Assembly (NCBI GenBank): GCA_934645125.1
Contig: CAKUDT010000098.1
Span: 1 to 5,844 of the forward strand
Reading direction: 5' to 3'
DNA length: 5,844 nucleotides
DNA from: an uncultured Eggerthellaceae bacterium
GTDB taxonomy: Bacteria; Actinomycetota; Coriobacteriia; Coriobacteriales; Eggerthellaceae
Of the stretch, positions 4,831 to 5,844 are shown piece by piece. The notes under the pieces were generated by a model that worked only from the letters and a program-made list of their open reading frames with translations, was not told where the DNA came from and made no database searches. Both the position numbers and the translations under genes were made by a program. Numbering within the stretch: position 1 is the stretch's first letter; every line of letters begins with the position of its first letter.

Positions 4831-5844
4831 ATGTATATTCCCAGCCCTGCCATTTCCTTTGTGGGGCGTCACAATTCAGGCAAAACAACCCTGATTGAAC
4901 GCGTTATTGCCGAGCTCGTTTCGCGCGGGCACGACGTTGGCAGCATCAAACACCACCATCACACGAACTTTGAGATCGATCATCCGGGTAAAGACTCGTT
5001 TCGCCACCGCGCGGCAGGCGCATCGGAGACCGTCATTGCGTCTCCAACCCTGCTTGCGCGCATAAAAACGCTCGATGAAGAGCTAGAATGCAGCGAAATT
5101 GTACGCAGCATGCCCGGTCACGACATTGTTGTGGTCGAAGGCTACCGCAAAAGTGGCCTGCCCTCCATTGAAATCATGCGCTCCGGAAACACAGCCGATG
5201 CCAACGTTGCGCGCGTATTCGTGGAAGGCGCCAAGCGCGGCTTTTCCCTTGAGACCGACTTCACGCAGTTCGTACGCGGCCTTTCATCCGCGAATAACGC
5301 CGATGACCAGGCCCTAATCGAAGCAGCACTTGAAGCAAAGACGCCTGTTTCGCAGCTCACCGGCGACCTTGCCCTTGACGTTGCCCAAAAAATGCCCGCA
5401 AGCAACACCGTGGCCGTGGTCACTGATATTCCCGAAGTAGTAGCGGCGGCGCAAACGTACGGCATCCAGGCATTCCCACTGGACGACATTACGCCTTTGG
5501 TAAACTTCATCGAGAACTACTACGTGCGTCCGCGCGTGACCGTAGTCATCCAAGCGGGCGGAGAAAGCCGTCGCATGGGTCAGAGCAAAGCAACCGTGCC
5601 ATTCGGCGGACGCCCCATGATCTGCCGTTTGATTGAGCGCCTCTCACCTGCTGCCGATGAGCTGGTCATCACTACAAACGAAGGCGAACGCCTGCAGTTC
5701 GTCCACGAGATGTACCCCGACCTGAACATTCGCCTGGTAAAAGACGAGTACGATTATCGCGGCGCGCTGCCCGGCCTTTACACCGCAATTAAGTCCGCCA
5801 CCAGCCCTTATGTTGCCGTGGTGGCGTGCGATATGGTGCTTGCC
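4831..5844 (+). CDS. Bifunctional MobB-MobA fusion, molybdopterin guanine dinucleotide biosynthesis (partial, 3' end outside window)
   Basis: MobA transfers GMP from GTP to molybdopterin to make the guanine dinucleotide cofactor of molybdoenzymes; MobB is its GTP-binding partner. Both act in the cytoplasm. Residues 1-232 are MobB-like: Walker A GRHNSGKTT (12-20), KHHHH (40-44), DHPGKDSFRH (50-59), AAGA (61-64), VVEGYRKS (101-108) and a MobB-like C-terminal segment, FPLDDITPLVNFI (215-227). From residue 235 MobA begins: VVIQAGGESRRMGQSKA (238-254) is the nucleotide-binding signature, with Lys253; GALPGLYTAI (311-320) and VACDM with Asp334, the likely Mg ligand, follow. The usual GxDK appears here as GQSK. 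The MobB part is longer than a typical stand-alone MobB (about 165-175 residues), with an extra segment around 140-210. The frame is open to the right edge, so the MobA C-terminus is missing. Its promoter faces away from the ABC operon. Confidence 0.93.
   Translation, partial: MYIPSPAISFVGRHNSGKTTLIERVIAELVSRGHDVGSIKHHHHTNFEIDHPGKDSFRHRAAGASETVIASPTLLARIKTLDEELECSEIVRSMPGHDIVVVEGYRKSGLPSIEIMRSGNTADANVARVFVEGAKRGFSLETDFTQFVRGLSSANNADDQALIEAALEAKTPVSQLTGDLALDVAQKMPASNTVAVVTDIPEVVAAAQTYGIQAFPLDDITPLVNFIENYYVRPRVTVVIQAGGESRRMGQSKATVPFGGRPMICRLIERLSPAADELVITTNEGERLQFVHEMYPDLNIRLVKDEYDYRGALPGLYTAIKSATSPYVAVVACDMVLA

Noticed and set aside
4538..4894. Plus-strand open frame of 118 codons overlapping the mobBA start
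   Set aside because: It crosses the mobBA promoter, Shine-Dalgarno sequence and first 60 coding bases in a different frame; the mobBA frame has clear family motifs from its start.

Overview
The window looks like an accessory-metabolism stretch of a moderately GC-rich, Gram-positive anaerobe. The best guess is Coriobacteriia/Eggerthellaceae in the Actinomycetota. This guess rests on a fused MobB-MobA protein, a lipoprotein-type amino-acid ABC transporter, Ala-rich proteins and a GTG start; none of these is decisive and no rRNA is present.

Layout. Bases 1-881 (minus strand, cut by the left edge) encode the N-terminal homocysteine-binding domain of a cobalamin-type (MetH-like) homocysteine S-methyltransferase. 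After a 258-bp GC-rich spacer without a convincing gene comes a minus-strand operon for a polar amino-acid ABC importer. In transcription order it holds the substrate-binding lipoprotein (3760-2909), the permease (2711-2010) and the ATPase (2000-1140). Permease and ATPase genes are 9 bases apart. The binding-protein and permease genes are 197 bases apart, and that gap holds a strong hairpin just upstream of the permease ribosome-binding site. The operon has a recognisable extended -10 promoter (about 3929-3958) with a perfect 6-7-6 dyad between -35 and -10, and a leader of about 160 nt with a hairpin. On the plus strand, 4831-5844 (cut by the right edge) encodes a MobB-MobA fusion for molybdopterin guanine dinucleotide synthesis. 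It has an extended -10 promoter (4784-4792) and a strong Shine-Dalgarno sequence.

The divergent gap between the binding-protein gene and mobBA is 1070 bp, with no credible gene. It is the most unusual part of the window. It holds two consecutive cassettes of about 196-198 bp, each bounded by long imperfect inverted repeats (4159-4354 and 4461-4658). In each, the two arms match in two blocks flanking a central 4 bases that are not conserved. The two repeat families are different sequences. They may be MITE-like elements, paired operators for a looping regulator, or recombination sites; the sequence alone does not decide.

How the genes fit together. The ABC importer takes up a polar amino acid. 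Its neighbour uses homocysteine, so cystine or methionine is a possible but unproven substrate. MobBA serves molybdoenzymes, which are common respiratory enzymes in this lineage. No direct link between the two transcription units is visible.
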